Under the pieces are notes generated by a model. The model was not told where the DNA came from. It worked only from the letters and a program-made list of their open reading frames with translations, and made no database searches. This document shows positions 1 through 11,429 of a DNA stretch of 64,000 bases, piece by piece; the first letter of the stretch is position 1, and each line of letters starts with the position of its first letter. Source of the stretch: Mucidula mucida (lineage: Eukaryota > Basidiomycota > Agaricomycetes > Agaricales > Physalacriaceae); NCBI GenBank assembly GCA_015501055.1, contig JADNYV010000062.1, forward strand, positions 62,001 through 126,000. The letters are read 5' to 3'. The translations under genes and the position numbers were made by a program.

Positions 1-309
1 CTTGGAACAATGGCCGTAATCTAGTAGTGCCAGTGAAGGGGGCCCGCTACTTCAAAGCACGCTGCACCGGCACAGATACCTCATAGCGACACCATGGCGG
101 GTATGACGTAGACTACATAGCGTGAATCGAGTCTGGAAAGCTGTAAGAGGCACAATCTATGAGAGAGGCACCGAAAAACATTGGGAAGACGAGACCCAAT
201 CCGGTAAGTGTATGGACACGTGATTGACACGGAACCAATAAGGGACAAACAATGGCATCCACACTCAGTCCACACCGTCACGAGGCGAACAAAGGCGACC
301 GCGTAGCGC

Positions 310-316
310 TATAAAA
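310..316 (+). promoter_or_regulatory. TATA box of the FunK1 gene
   Basis: TATAAAA lies 40-46 bp upstream of the ATG at 356, the spacing seen before most genes in this window. It supports the 356 start. Confidence 0.6.
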
Positions 317-355
317 GGTGGGTCAATCTTTTCCTCTTTCTGCACAAACAATCTC

Positions 356-3074
356 ATGGCGACTTTTAGCTTCTCCCCGCGCAAGGAAACCTCAATCATT
401 CAAACGCCTGAAGGCGAATCTATTGGACTTGAAGAGATGCGCCATCACCTCCGCCAATCTACTACCGGTCATACGGTCCAGATCTCTGCGTCTACCTTTT
501 TGGAGCGCCATGCTACACTTCCTCAGTTGACTGACAAGGAAAGTAACACCCTTGTCAACTACGTTGCTCGCAAACTCCGGGGCACGCACCTGGACGACAA
601 TGGATGGCCTAGTACAGAGATTGTCGACAGCATGAAGGAGGATGATATCTTTGCAAACCTCACACCAATTTCAGACGCGATTTGGATGGCTTGTACTACG
701 TGGGACCAGAAGAAAGGCAAGCTGGGAGACACAACCTCCAGAATGGAATGCAACCCCCGCCAGCGGACTAATTCCGAAGTCTCTGGAGGCTCTATGATGG
801 CCGACGCGCAATTCATTCTTACCCACTCCACCACGCCCAGACCCCGCCCCGCGTCGCACAGGACCGATACCGCAAATAAAGCCGGTGGTGGAGAGTTCAA
901 GAAATATCTGACGGAGCGAGCGCAGGTCAGTATTCCAATGTCTCGCAGACCTCTATACTTACTCGGCTCCATATAGAACGAAATCCAGCTCGTTGGGGGT
1001 GTCGCTCATATGCTGCACAATGATCCCGCTCGACGCTTCGTCATTGCTTTTACCATAGAGGGCGTTGAGATGCGCTTCTGGTACTTCTCGCGCTCTCATA
1101 TCGCTGTGTCTGAACCGTTCGACTACCACGAGGTGCGTTACTCATCTCAGTTTTCTCGCATACGCTCATCGCATTTGCAGAATCCCAAATATTTCATCCG
1201 TTTCGTCATCTTCATGACCTTCGCAGACGTTATAGATCTCGGCTATGACCCAACGGTCACTCGAATCCGCGACGAGAACAAAGAGATCCAGTATGTCTTC
1301 GAGGTGAACGGCAAGTTCTATCGTACCGTACGCTCTCTGGATGAATCGAGTGCTCGAGACGTTGTCACCCGCGCTACGCGTGTATGGGCTGCCCGAGAGT
1401 GCGACCCCATTACCAAGGCATTTCTCAGCGAGCACGAGGTTGTCGTGAAAGACGTCTGGCTATACACTGGTGCTCAAGGAGAAAAGGCTATACAGGACGA
1501 GATATACTCTGGGCTTCGAGTTTTGGATGAAAAGATACAAGCAGGCGTACCTTTGGAGGAGCTTGGCTTAAGCAGCCTCCCCGATGACTCGATGACCATC
1601 GAAGAGTATGCGAAGCCGTTCTTCATGGAGATATTGGCCGATGAAGTCGTCCACTTCACGCGAGAGGGCGTCGTGTACGATGATTCTGCGCCGGCCCCAG
1701 ATCCCTATGACGAGGAGTTCTCTTACGCTGCCTTTCCGAAACAAGCGTCGGCGCTACAGGGCACCGTGCCAGGCACTACGCGCTCGCGTCATGTCAGAGG
1801 CAAGACACCTCCGAAGGATGCGGTACCGGATCGAATTCACGCCCACCAGGGGCGGACGCATCGAAGGATCGTTTTCAAGGATTGTTGTATGACGCTTTAT
1901 GATGTAGCGAATAACTGCATTGTGTACACCGAAGCTATGTTGGATCTTCTTGAAGGTATGTCTATGTTTCAGCACCCATTATCCGACCTCTCATGATTCA
2001 TACCTAGGTCTGAACTGCCTTCGCTTAGCAGGCTTCGTTCATCGCGACATCAGTCCAGGTAATTGTCTCGTGCTCAACACCTCGGGCGGCATCCAGGTCA
2101 AGATTTCGGATCTGGAGTATGCCAGGCGCTACGATGTCGATTCCTCTCAGCTTGCCCCGCTCACGGTAAGTTGTCTATTTCGGCTGTGGGACAGCTAGAT
2201 AGCTCATACACTGTCGCAGGGAACTCCAGGCTTCATGGCGGTTGAATATCAAAAACGGCGCCACAGCTTTCTTCCAGACGACAATGCTCCTAAAACCCCT
2301 CCCCCGCAATTCCAGGCCCTATCGTTTCGCAAGCTGAAGGCGCAAGCCCTTCCTGATATGCCTTCCCTTCCAGACGAGATCGACCCATTGGGCTCGACAT
2401 GGTTCCGCTTCAATTTTCTCCACGACGTAGAATCGGTCTTGTGGTTGTTCTGTTGGCTCTTATTTAACACCATCCCAAAATCTCTTGAAGGCATCGTGTC
2501 GACGGAGGATCTCGATCGTCTTGTCGACTACAAAGAGCGGCTCTTCGGTCTTTCCTTGGTACCGACCAACGAGCGTTTTAGTTTTGTTACCAAACACAAA
2601 GAGGAGTATCGTACCGCACGGGGTGTCTTGAAACCGATATACACCCAAGTGCCCTACGGCGCCTCGCTAATCAAGGGTTTAAAGGCGTTCGAGGACCTCG
2701 TTGGGTTCTACGAAAGAGTGGAAGCTTCAGAGCCGATCGCAACGACGACATCCTTTATGTGGGACCGGAAGGAATTTTCGCCAAATTTCTATCTGCAGTT
2801 GCAAGTTCGCTTTACCAAGGTTCTGCAGACATTGCGCGCGTCGAAGGAAGATATGACGACGGTGGCCCTTCACCGTCCTTCCTCGGCAGTCAAACGTCCC
2901 GCCGAAGAGCCCCCAGCACTCATCGCAAGTGATGATCGCAGCGCCAAGCGGCCTCGGACTATGGCTTCTATCGAGCCTGATCAGCCCCAAGCCTCTAGTT
3001 CGAAGGATCCATTGGCGTGGGTAAAGGCAAGGAAGCCGGCGAGGAAGGGCAAGAAAAAGGTTCAGTCGAAGTAG
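356..3074 (+). CDS. FunK1-family protein kinase
   Basis: Fungal-specific protein kinase-like protein of the FunK1 family, which is expanded in mushroom-forming basidiomycetes; substrates are unknown. Five exons (356-925, 977-1132, 1181-1955, 2008-2165, 2220-3074) join in phase to give 837 residues. The catalytic loop reads HRDISPGN just after the third intron. The metal-binding motif is SDLEYA, so the usual DFG is replaced by DLE, as is typical of this family. It is followed by GTPGFMAVE, the activation-segment end, and by a downstream FDVES-like segment (FLHDVESVLWLF) that is a family hallmark. No clear glycine-rich loop is visible in the N-terminal half, also usual for FunK1. The C-terminus is low-complexity and lysine-rich with KRPR-type clusters, suggesting nuclear location (inference). 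The ATG at 356 is the first in frame and has a TATA box upstream. The gene is convergent with the BTB gene. Confidence 0.9.
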
Positions 3075-3243
3075 AATATTCTTACAAGTACACATGTAAC
3101 ATAGCGCACGGGGTTTACACAGACAATCGACAAGTACATTACAACAACCGAGAGACTTGCTTGTAAAGGTGGCGCAAAGCCGTGTGGTTAAATTGTTGAC
3201 TTTGTCTCGTTTAGTTGAATCGTTGAGCAAGAATATGTATAGA

Positions 3244-4368
3244 CTCCCCTTCTCTTTCGACCAATCGCCGAGCATTGATTGAACTCGCGAGTCAATGAAG
3301 TCCCTGCAGTACTCACACTCGACAGACTCCGCTACGCTTCTGTAGGTGGCATCAATCTTTGCGCATGAAACAGCTGAACTGAATGTCAGAGAGTATCACT
3401 ACTAGAGTGAATGTCACCTACTGGGATGCGCCTTCAACACCAGCGAAGCCGTGGCCGTCTTCCATGCTCTAGTCGTCCCCAACTGCATGACTTGCGTACA
3501 CTCTTCAATGGGCGAGTGCATCTGAAGCGGCTTGAGGAGGATCTTCGTCAAGGCTCGTGTACGACGATACTGGAGCTGGAACAATCTCCTGAGATACTGC
3601 GTTCCAATGGCGCGCGCAAAGTTATCCGAGATAACCTTGGGCACGAATGAGATCATGTATTCCGATGAACCCACTGCGAGGTCCTCTAAGCCAAGTTTGG
3701 CAGCAAAGGTGTACACGAGGAGCGGCGTGGAAGCGTTGTAGCTAGAGACGGCGGCGTAGAGATGCGTGCTCGCTTCGAGACAGCGGAGCGGCTCGAGGCC
3801 GTATGTGGGGAAACACTGTACGGAGACGATGAGGGTGCTGAGCGCAGGCGGGTACTCGAAGGGCATCTCGTACACTGTATGTAGGATGACGCTGAGGGTT
3901 GCGGACTCTTCGGGCACGTAAGCAAACGAGGGATTCCGGAGAAGGAGATTAAACATGTTACTGGATCCGCGCCGTAGAACCTGTCGATGGACGTGATAGA
4001 GAACGTTGTCAGAAGTGATCAAGCGGAAGTTGGACCGAAGTGCTGTGTAGCAGAAGTTGTAGTGGAATTCGGGAGACTCGAGACAATCCGTGTCGTTGAA
4101 GGAAGTCAAGTCATGATGCTGGGTGTATGTAACAGTAAGTCGCCGCGCCGTAGGACTAGTAGATTGATCACCTCCGGATCGGGGCTCGACGAAGGGCTAC
4201 GGCTACTTTGTGGCGTCGTGGGTCGCGAGTAAGTATTCTGGGCAATAGTCAGCGCATAATATCAATAGATTGTAAGAGGTTACGTACGGGAAAACGACAT
4301 TCCAGTTGGGCCGTATGCTGGGCGTTGGCATCGAGAAATAGATATTCACTGCTATCGTTCGAGGACAT
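3244..4368 (-). CDS. BTB/POZ domain protein (3' end unresolved)
   Basis: Fungal BTB/POZ protein, a class often acting as an adaptor or of unknown role. Exons read on the minus strand: 4288-4368, 4172-4237, 3418-4118, then a last exon starting at 3339. The start is MSSNDSSEYLF. After a short Ser/Pro linker comes the BTB core: NFRLITSDNVLYHVHRQVL, then SSNMFNLLL and the PPALSTLI region. The C-terminal part has the CEYCRDFIDSRVQ motif typical of this family and continues to WSKEKG. From there the frame stays open as far as 2727, antisense to the FunK1 last exon; that extension looks accidental, so the true stop or a further splice is not placed. A decayed copy of the C-terminal half lies at about 10756-11012. 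Confidence 0.8.
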
Positions 4369-5062
4369 GGCGAGGCCAGACGGACTTGCTTTGCAGAACG
4401 AAAATCAAGTTGAAAGCCTTATGTACAGTAAGAGCCAGCCCTTCAGCTGACGTTCTTGGTTGATCTTGTGAAAGGATACACACACCCATCAGCAATACCA
4501 TGACGCGCAGAACTGACCGTGGAAATACCGTATATGGACTCGTGTCAACTGTGCCATCATTGAGCATGTCATTTGGGAGCCTCGTGTGGGTCTGGCTCGG
4601 TCTTCTAGCCTAATGGATCAGAGTGAGGCGTTAGAGCACCTGCGCCGCCAACTATCGTTGGACTCATTTGAAGTCCGAAGATAGGCGGATACTAACTTTA
4701 TTCCTGCACACTAGAATCTAGGATCCGTGTACTGAGAGCAGATGATGCCGGGAAACCGATAGGTGGCTCTGAGAGCAAATATCAGGATGCTACACGCGCC
4801 GTGACAATTGATAGGCTCGATTTTTGAATTCGTCGCTATCATCAACATACAAATGCTTCGAGCCTGTGGTTGTGGTATCAATAGCGATTCGCATCAGAGG
4901 ACGACTTGATTCAATAGCTAAGACAATGTTCGTTACTACTTGTCAGAGAATGCTTGCTTCGCGAGTCTCGCCACCTAGGACATGATCACCGATTCGCTGC
5001 TGGTAGACCTTGAACGCTTTGACCTCGGGAAGTGGCGGTTCATCTATGAGAGCGAGGCAGCT
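4369..5062. other. Intergenic stretch with a tRNA-like fold
   Basis: There is no protein gene I can support. The stretch is the space between the 5' end of the BTB gene and the 3' end of the aldo-keto reductase gene. It holds a tRNA-like fold at 4599-4683 (see findings) and otherwise nothing recognisable. Confidence 0.4.
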
Positions 5063-6724
5063 TCAATGAATAACCTGCATTGGTTTGTAGGGTTCCTCCA
5101 GATACTTGATCTCCTCCTCCGTCAAGGTTATGTCAACAGCAGCTACGTATTATATTGATTCAGCCTCATATCCGTTCGTATGAAAGCCACCTACCAATCA
5201 ACTGGTTCAAGTTATCGAGCGAGGTGGATCCAATAATGGGAGCGGTGACGCCCTCCTTGCTCATCGACCATGCTACGGCAACCTGGGCCATCGTAATGCC
5301 TTTCTTTTTTGCGACTTCTTCCACTCTACAAGACGAGATGAGTGCCAGGACGGAGGCGCGAAGAAGAGGGTCATTTTACCGATTGACGATGTCATTGGTG
5401 GCGGGGCTCGTGAAGTACACGTTCGAAAGTCTACAGGACTTTAGTTCAGTCACAATCGCGTACGGTGGAAAGCAGCTCACGCGTCAGTGGCTGTTCTTCC
5501 ACTCCCGCGTTCCCCCACGGGCCGAGTGACCACGCCGCGCGCTAGTGGAGACCAGGGGATGGCACCGACGCCAAAGTGCTGCAAGGCCTTATAAGCACTG
5601 TCCGGAGAGGGACGCAAAAAAGGTGTCACCTTGAGTGTAGGAAACATCTCCCGCTCTTCCTCGCGGTAAACCAGATTGTAGTGATTCTGCATCGAAATGA
5701 AGGGCGTGAGGTTATGCGCAAGGGCGTAGTCTGCACAACCATGCATTCAGTATATAGATAGGAAATAGTATCTTGATAGTACTTTGCATCAAGTGGACTG
5801 CATACGCAAGTCAACGAGAAAGCAACGAAAGTGGAGTGTAAAAACATACATTGGTAGGCATAACAAGAGGACATTCCTATATAGCGGGCGTACCCTGCTT
5901 GCACGACATCGTGCAGGGCTTGCATCTGGGTCATCATGATTCCTTCAGCGGGGCGTTAGAAAACAATAAAGTCACTCACAGTCTCGGCAATGGGCGTAGT
6001 AGGATCAAACCTGTGGCACTGAAGAACATCGACATAGTCAAGTTGAAGACGTTCAAGGCTCTTCTTGACTGCGGAAAAGATGTGCTGTAGGATGAAGTTA
6101 AGATTCACTCGATTGTAGACATACAAGAACTGAAAACCTTTCGACTCAGTCCAAACTGATTGACGTATCCTTCCTGTTGCGCCTTTTCACGGTCGCGTAT
6201 CATAGGTCCGGAGTAATCGCGTCCAACAACACCCCAGAGCTGAAAGCTTCAATCGGCATCGCCGAACACAAGTGAGCAAGGTAGAGCACCTTGGTCATAA
6301 CAACAATCTCATCGCGAGGCAAATTATACTCCTTGATTGCTTTCCCAAGGACGACTTCCGAATAGCCGTTCGAGTAAATCTGTTTTGGTCAATGAGCGAG
6401 AGGTTTGTGAAAGTTTAGAGAACCTACATCGGCGGTATCAAACGTATTGATTCCAGCGTCGTATGCAGCCTTGATGTGTTCGAATCCTTCTTCTTCGGGA
6501 AGAATCCATGAATACCATCCTGGGTTACCGTAGGACATACATCCAAGAATGAGCTTTGATACTTTCAAGCCAGAACTACCAAGGCCAACTAATAAAACGA
6601 TGTGAGTAAGTACAAGAGACAGAGCTACAAGACGCGCACCATATTTCATAGTAGTTACGCGTTCAGGAGACTTGTCAGCGTTGGGATTAGCTGCACTGGA
6701 GATAGTGTTGTTGTCGAGGCTCAT
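5063..6724 (-). CDS. Aldo-keto reductase (YajO/versiconal-reductase type)
   Basis: NADPH-dependent oxidoreductase of the aldo-keto reductase superfamily, probably cytosolic; the carbonyl substrate cannot be read from sequence. Twelve exons can be joined in phase, including one of 15 bp at 5783-5797. The order of motifs follows the family: [32 protein letters not shown] with the catalytic Asp and Tyr, EIVVMTK with the catalytic Lys, DVLQCHRFD with the catalytic His. Then come [26 protein letters not shown] and the cofactor segment IPWSPLARG, followed by [12 protein letters not shown] near the end. The protein ends [11 protein letters not shown]. The start at 6724 is preferred over an in-frame ATG at 6745 because a TATATAAA box sits 35-42 bp upstream of 6724. 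A DNA fragment of this gene is found at about 46.7 kb. Confidence 0.92.
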
Positions 6725-6758
6725 TTTTTGAACTGACGGTTTCAATCTTCTACAGAGG

Positions 6759-6766
6759 TTTATATA
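6759..6766 (-). promoter_or_regulatory. TATA box of the aldo-keto reductase gene
   Basis: TATATAAA on the minus strand, 35-42 bp before the ATG at 6724. Confidence 0.55.
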
Positions 6767-7696
6767 CCATAGTACATGTTTCCTATTTGAGCGGGCCTTA
6801 ACCGTAAGACCGAGCGCGGGATAAGTATAGCAAAGACACGGCAGGAGCGTGTGTGTATCGTTTAATAATCAAGCCGTGACGTGGGCGTGAGTTCTTTGCT
6901 GGCAGGGAGTTTTGACATCGAGTAGCGCCAGTCATCTGCTGCCAGTACTGTATGTCATCAGACAAGAGTCAATTAGTGTACTAGACGATGGACCATGGTG
7001 GTTGGAGGAAGCCTTCCTGAAATGGACAACCTCCCGTCGATTCGCGCCGGCGGCATAGTAGCCGCGGAAGCAAACAATCCAACTTTCGACGCCCATCATC
7101 GCCTCTAGAGTTTCTTTTCCGGAGTCAGCACTGAAAGCCATCTACATCTTGGCTCAAAACGTTGGACCGGACGACTTGTCCCTCTTTATACGTCGGACTG
7201 TGCAGGAAGTTCGGGTCTCAGGGTAGAGATTGACTCGATGAACAGTTAAGCATTTCGTACTAGTCGACCATCTCAACCTTGCTCTGTACTTTTTGGAAGA
7301 GGACAGACGTTGGTTATACAAGGCGTTAGTGAATGTTAGTCCTTGTTTTCCTTTTTGAGAACTTACGCTCTGTGTTTACTAGGTCCACGCGCACATTCTA
7401 ATCACGGGTTTTTTCCGGGCTTGAGCCATTCGGTTTTTTGAAAACCGTTGATGCCCTTCAAAATAATTTATCTACTTTGTCGATATCCTACAAAGCCATG
7501 CTCTCTGGTCAATTCGGACCTGTTCTCTGGGGGTAAGCTGTTCCTCGCCTGATGATTGATTGACTTCCTAGCAGGGCGAGTTGATAAACCGCACAACATG
7601 TCTACGATCCCAACGATAGGAGCTTAGCAGAATCCTTCTTAAACTGGGGACAGAGCACAGGAAGCGTTGACTCCTTCTTGCCCTCTGACCTCCACC
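6767..7696. other. Divergent intergenic region
   Basis: Nothing recognisable. It is the common upstream region of the reductase gene (-) and the unrecognised gene at 7697 (+). Short open frames here have no family features. Confidence 0.4.
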
Positions 7697-8471
7697 ATGC
7701 CTGCTACCGCCACCGCTTCCACTCTTTCTCGCTGCATCGCCTGGCTCCTCGGGAAATCCAGTACATCGATCAGTGAAGGCCTCGTCGAAGAGACTGAAGA
7801 GTTGGGCATTGTGAGCTGGCTCCTTTTAATGACCACGTCGATTCTGACATACGCAGCCCACGCCTACTACACTCCAGGATGATTCTTATCTATACCGGCC
7901 TCAGGCCTTCAATGCGCGCGCGGCGCTACCACAGCATTCGCCTCTTGACATTCTTGAGCTTTCTCTCCTTTGCACGGCTCAAGGGATCGCCGTCGTACCT
8001 GAGGAAGCGCAGACTGCAGTCCTGCGCACTGCAGTGGCCGCTGCCACTAAGGTTACAGTCGCTGAATTCGTCGAACCGATCCCAATGGAAGTCGAGGTAC
8101 GAAATCCTGAGACTGACACTGATGCTCCTGCTAACGGCGACCTTCAGATTCTCCTTCCTACCCCGACTATGTCTCTCACACCACCCACACCCACGAAGAG
8201 GAAGCCTAAGGCTGACTCCAGATCATTTACTCCTCTCGAAAACTTCGCCAGCGCTCCTGGGACCTTGAGGCCCAGCGGTAGATGGCATGGCAGGAAGCGT
8301 ACCTCCAACCGACGAGCGCACGATAAAGAGAATCTCGCACCAGCGACTGCTAGTCTCCCATTGAAGACAAGAGAGGAGCGGCTGAAGGCATACACGCCGC
8401 CTGCGTGCCTCCTTGGTCTACGTCAAGGTCAAGAAAGTACCTCCCGATACCCGACATCACATAGATTTTAG
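7697..8471 (+). CDS. Unrecognised basic, low-complexity protein
   Basis: I do not recognise this gene. Two exons (7697-7810 and 7857-8471) joined over a 46 bp intron with donor GTGAGC, a CTGAC branch-like site and a CAG acceptor give 242 residues in one frame. The start has a good context (CCACCATG). The first third is ordinary in composition. The middle is rich in Pro, Thr and Glu (PTPTMSLTPPTPTKRKPK), and the C-terminal part is basic (RWHGRKRTSNRRAHDKEN), so a nuclear or chromatin-associated protein is possible, which is inference only. A tandem repeat with a conserved core begins 130 bp after the stop. Codon use and the clean splice argue for a real gene. Confidence 0.5.
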
Positions 8472-8600
8472 ATTGCTCGCAGGTTCTGACCTGATATACC
8501 CTCTTGCTACACCGTCCTGCTTTTCTACGATGCTCTTATCTTCTACGTTATAGCTCCATTCCATATTACTCATACCCTACTTTACAGATTTCTATTTCTG

Positions 8601-8818
8601 TAGTCCACTGTTCGCGCGGTGTTGAAGCAGATTTCTCCCTTTTAATTACCCACATCCTACTGTACGCTGTTCCCTTGCTTTCATCTGTAGTCCACTGTTA
8701 GCGCGGTGTTGAAGCAGACTTTTTCAATTCTGTATCATTCATGTGCTACAGTTACTTCACGCTATTGTCGCATGCTATGAGATCTGTAGTCCACTGTTCG
8801 CGCAGTGTTGAAGCAGAT
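8601..8818 (+). repeat. Three direct repeats with a 31 bp core
   Basis: A core beginning TAGTCCACTGTT and ending GTTGAAGCAGA occurs at 8601-8631, 8688-8718 and 8788-8818. Spacing is 87 and 100 bp, with one or two substitutions per copy. The spacers are T/C-rich and only loosely similar. The array follows the stop at 8471 and may lie in the 3' UTR. Confidence 0.85.
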
Positions 8819-8825
8819 TTTTCAC

Positions 8826-9746
8826 ATTTCGTATCTCCTACCTGACACTGTTTTCCTTTCCTATTGTTTCTTCGCGCTGTCTTGTTTCGTTTCGGATTTT
8901 CGAGGTCGCTGACCATGCAAGGACACTATTTCATGAATTTCGATCTATCACCTGCTGGCTGGGACAAAAACGGTGATTTCTTCTTGCGTGTCGGGGAGGC
9001 GCCTTCCACACAAGAACAGTGACACACTCGGGGTCTTTAATAGCAAAGCTCACGTCGATCAAGTGGAAGCATAGACGCGTGTTATGGTCAAAAAAGGCAA
9101 TTCACACCTTTGCAAATTCCCACTTCGTCAGTCTATAGTATCTCCACCGCGAGTCGCGGCTAAGCCGCAGCTTCTCTACATCGTCGACTATCTGATTGGA
9201 GTCTTCCTTTGCCTTGACTTTTTTCCTCCTTTAATTTGGCGATCGAAGTCTACCTCAGGAATGACTGCTGAATCTTACAGATCATCGAAAGCGACAACGA
9301 AAACGCTTCTCCTGAATTATCTGACAGCTCTCCCTGTCTCTGTTACTTTGAAGTCTCTAATGCTTCTAGCGGCCCAGCCTACATGGAAACTACGTAAACG
9401 GCAAATCTGTGTACTTCTCATTTCGATTTGCTCTACAAAAATGTATCCAGACGTCTTTTCCTTCTTGACCAGGAAAGACAATGAAGCGCGGCTTTCTCAA
9501 GGCGTCTAAACCGTCCAACGATAGACTACAATCGCATAGATCTGCCTTCCGGTTTTAATGTACGGGAAGACCCAGTCGGACGCTGTACATCTGGATCCAC
9601 CTACGCGGGTCAAATCTGTACTCCCACGACCTTGCCAGCGAAAGGCGCACTGGGCGGACACACAGGGTGTTTCATACCCGCCTCACTTCGGACTGCAGTT
9701 CTGGCTTTACCTGGTTTCCCCCGTCCCCTCCAGCTCCCCCGCAAAG
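8826..9746. other. Stretch without a recognised gene
   Basis: A 142-codon open frame at 9084-9509 has no recognisable motif. I see nothing else. Confidence 0.35.
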
Positions 9747-10154
9747 ATGTATGACATTGTTGACCTTCCGGGACGCGGCAAAGGCTTGGTGGCATCCCGC
9801 CTGATCAAAGCAGGCACACTGATAGCGGATGAACGGCCGCTCTTGGTGGTGGTGGTGGTGGTGAAAACGGCGTACGGTCCCGAGATGGAACTGCCGGTTG
9901 CGTGTCGCTGGTTGTTTCTATGTGCGACGATGCAGGTGTACAACGCGTACGTTGTCCTGGGGGACTTGGAGACGGCGTACAAGTACACGAGAGAAGTCGT
10001 TGTGGCGGGAAAGAAGCAGCTCGACTCTTTTGAGAAGAGGACGAGCATGGAAAGGCTGGCTGAAGAGCCGCATTTCAACAAAGGGAAGCATTTGGTAGAG
10101 GAGATTCGAGGGTTGTTGATGGCGTCGTGTAGTGAACTTGATATGTCCGATTAA
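9747..10154 (+). pseudogene. Truncated SET-domain gene
   Basis: The first 35 residues (YDIVDLPGRGKGL, IKAGTLIADERPLL) match the N-terminal edge of a SET lysine-methyltransferase domain. The rest looks like the helical C-terminal tail of the same fungal family (LGDLETAYKYTREVVVAGKK). The whole catalytic centre, including the NHxC motif and the GEE-type segment, is absent. At the junction there is a GTG trinucleotide run (about 9845-9862) encoding six valines. This looks like an internal deletion that kept the frame. The product, 135 residues from the ATG at 9747, cannot be an active methyltransferase; a pseudogene is most likely. Confidence 0.6.
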
Positions 10155-10542
10155 ACAAAAGCGAGCTGTATTCAACACCACACGAACGCTGGAATCGACT
10201 TTGATGTAAAGTATACTGATAATGAGCGTCGAAGCGGCGGTACAAATACATGATCAGAATGTACCCGGAGGGCGTGCCCTCAAACATAAGTCCTCTATAA
10301 CATACTTTCAGCACACTCTCCCAGATCGGGACGCTAATGGTTACCATTGCAAGCCTGCCGGATAATAAGTAATAAGATCCGAATCCATTTTTGAGTGTAC
10401 CTCGATTTGGCGGAATGCAGGGGAACTATGGATAGTGATTGCACGTCACTGGCACAAAATTCTCAAGATGATACAAGTCTTCGAATCCTTTCCCAAAGTA
10501 ACAGTTAGGAAAAAGATGGTATTTTTGACGACCTCGATAGAA
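10155..10542. other. Stretch without a recognised gene
   Basis: Nothing recognisable between the SET remnant and repeat R1. Confidence 0.35.
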
Positions 10543-10752
10543 TGGAGAGCCATTGAGCTACGGGCCCCACATACCCGTTTGTTGGTCTGCCCACTCAGGC
10601 ATCTGTATACGGTTTCATGAAACTAGCAAGAACCCGCTCAACTCTCGTTATACCTGTTCTATACGTGAACAGACAAGACCGCAGCCGTCTCTAGTTGACT
10701 ATCAGTGAAAGAGATTGAGGGGGTAGCACAAGGGGGCGGCGCCTTCGGTAAA
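10543..10752 (+). repeat. Dispersed repeat R1, copy 1
   Basis: About 210 bp running from GAGAGCCATTGAGC to a CTTCGGTAAACC end. It is the most diverged of four copies in the window. The BTB relic starts directly after it. Confidence 0.8.
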
Positions 10753-11012
10753 CCAGGCTGACTCCATTTTTCCATGCTCTAATCGTCTTCCAACTTTTCA
10801 AAGGACAAGGCATGTGTAGCGGCTTGAAGATATTCTTTGCCCAAGCTCGTGTACGGTGATACCGGATCTGGAACAATCTCCTGAGATACTTACTGCGTTC
10901 CAATGGCGCGCACAAAGTCATACAAAATAACCTTTGGCACGAACGATATCACGTATTCCGACGAATTCACCGCTATGTCCTCTAGACCAAGTTTGGCAGC
11001 AAATGTAGTACG
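10753..11012 (-). pseudogene. Relic of the BTB gene C-terminal half
   Basis: On the minus strand one can read YLRRLFQIRYHRTRAWAK and KPLHMPCP. These correspond to YLRRLFQLQYRRTRALTK and KPLQMHSP of the intact BTB gene at 3.2-4.4 kb. Upstream, the nucleotide match continues through the segment equal to 3640-3715 of the intact gene. There is no start, the frame is interrupted and most of the BTB fold is missing. Confidence 0.85.
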
Positions 11013-11387
11013 ACACAATGCCATTTACCAGAGACAGACGCATGATCAGTACTTATGTGGCGGCGCCGCTCCTAAGTAGGCCCGATCTTCTCAAAGGTAT
11101 CAAGCAAATGTCGATTCCACTCAGTCCTTTGAGTTCTCGGTTCTTGTAGCAAGTTTTGGAACACAATTAGACGTCCCCAAACATGTAAAACATAGAGTCA
11201 GGTCGAGCAACGCTTGTGGCGTACACGAATGGCGTGATCTGTAACGTCAGGTGATCGTGACATACGTCGGAACCGATCGTTGCCGACCTGTCTTGATTCT
11301 TGACTCTTGCCTTGTCCTCTTCCCGCTGTTGGATTCTCGACTATTTCCAGCTAGCTACAGACACCTTTGCTCGGCACCGCGTTCGCT

Positions 11388-11394
11388 TATAAAA
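11388..11394 (+). promoter_or_regulatory. TATA box of the Cdc123-like gene
   Basis: TATAAAA, 36-42 bp upstream of the ATG at 11430. Confidence 0.6.
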
Positions 11395-11429
11395 CAATCG
11401 CAATCTCTTGAGGCCTCCAGCTCGAACTG

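Noticed and set aside
2727..3243. The open extension of the last BTB exon on the minus strand
   Set aside because: It runs antisense through the FunK1 final exon and shows no BTB-family similarity after WSKEKG; the open frame is probably an accident of codon use.
5477..5746. Separate short reductase genes suggested by several minus-strand frames between 5.4 and 6.7 kb
   Set aside because: They are exons of one twelve-exon gene; the family motifs are in the right order and phase.
8601..8818. CRISPR-like array
   Set aside because: Only three units, unequal loosely related spacers and a eukaryotic setting; it is an ordinary short tandem repeat.
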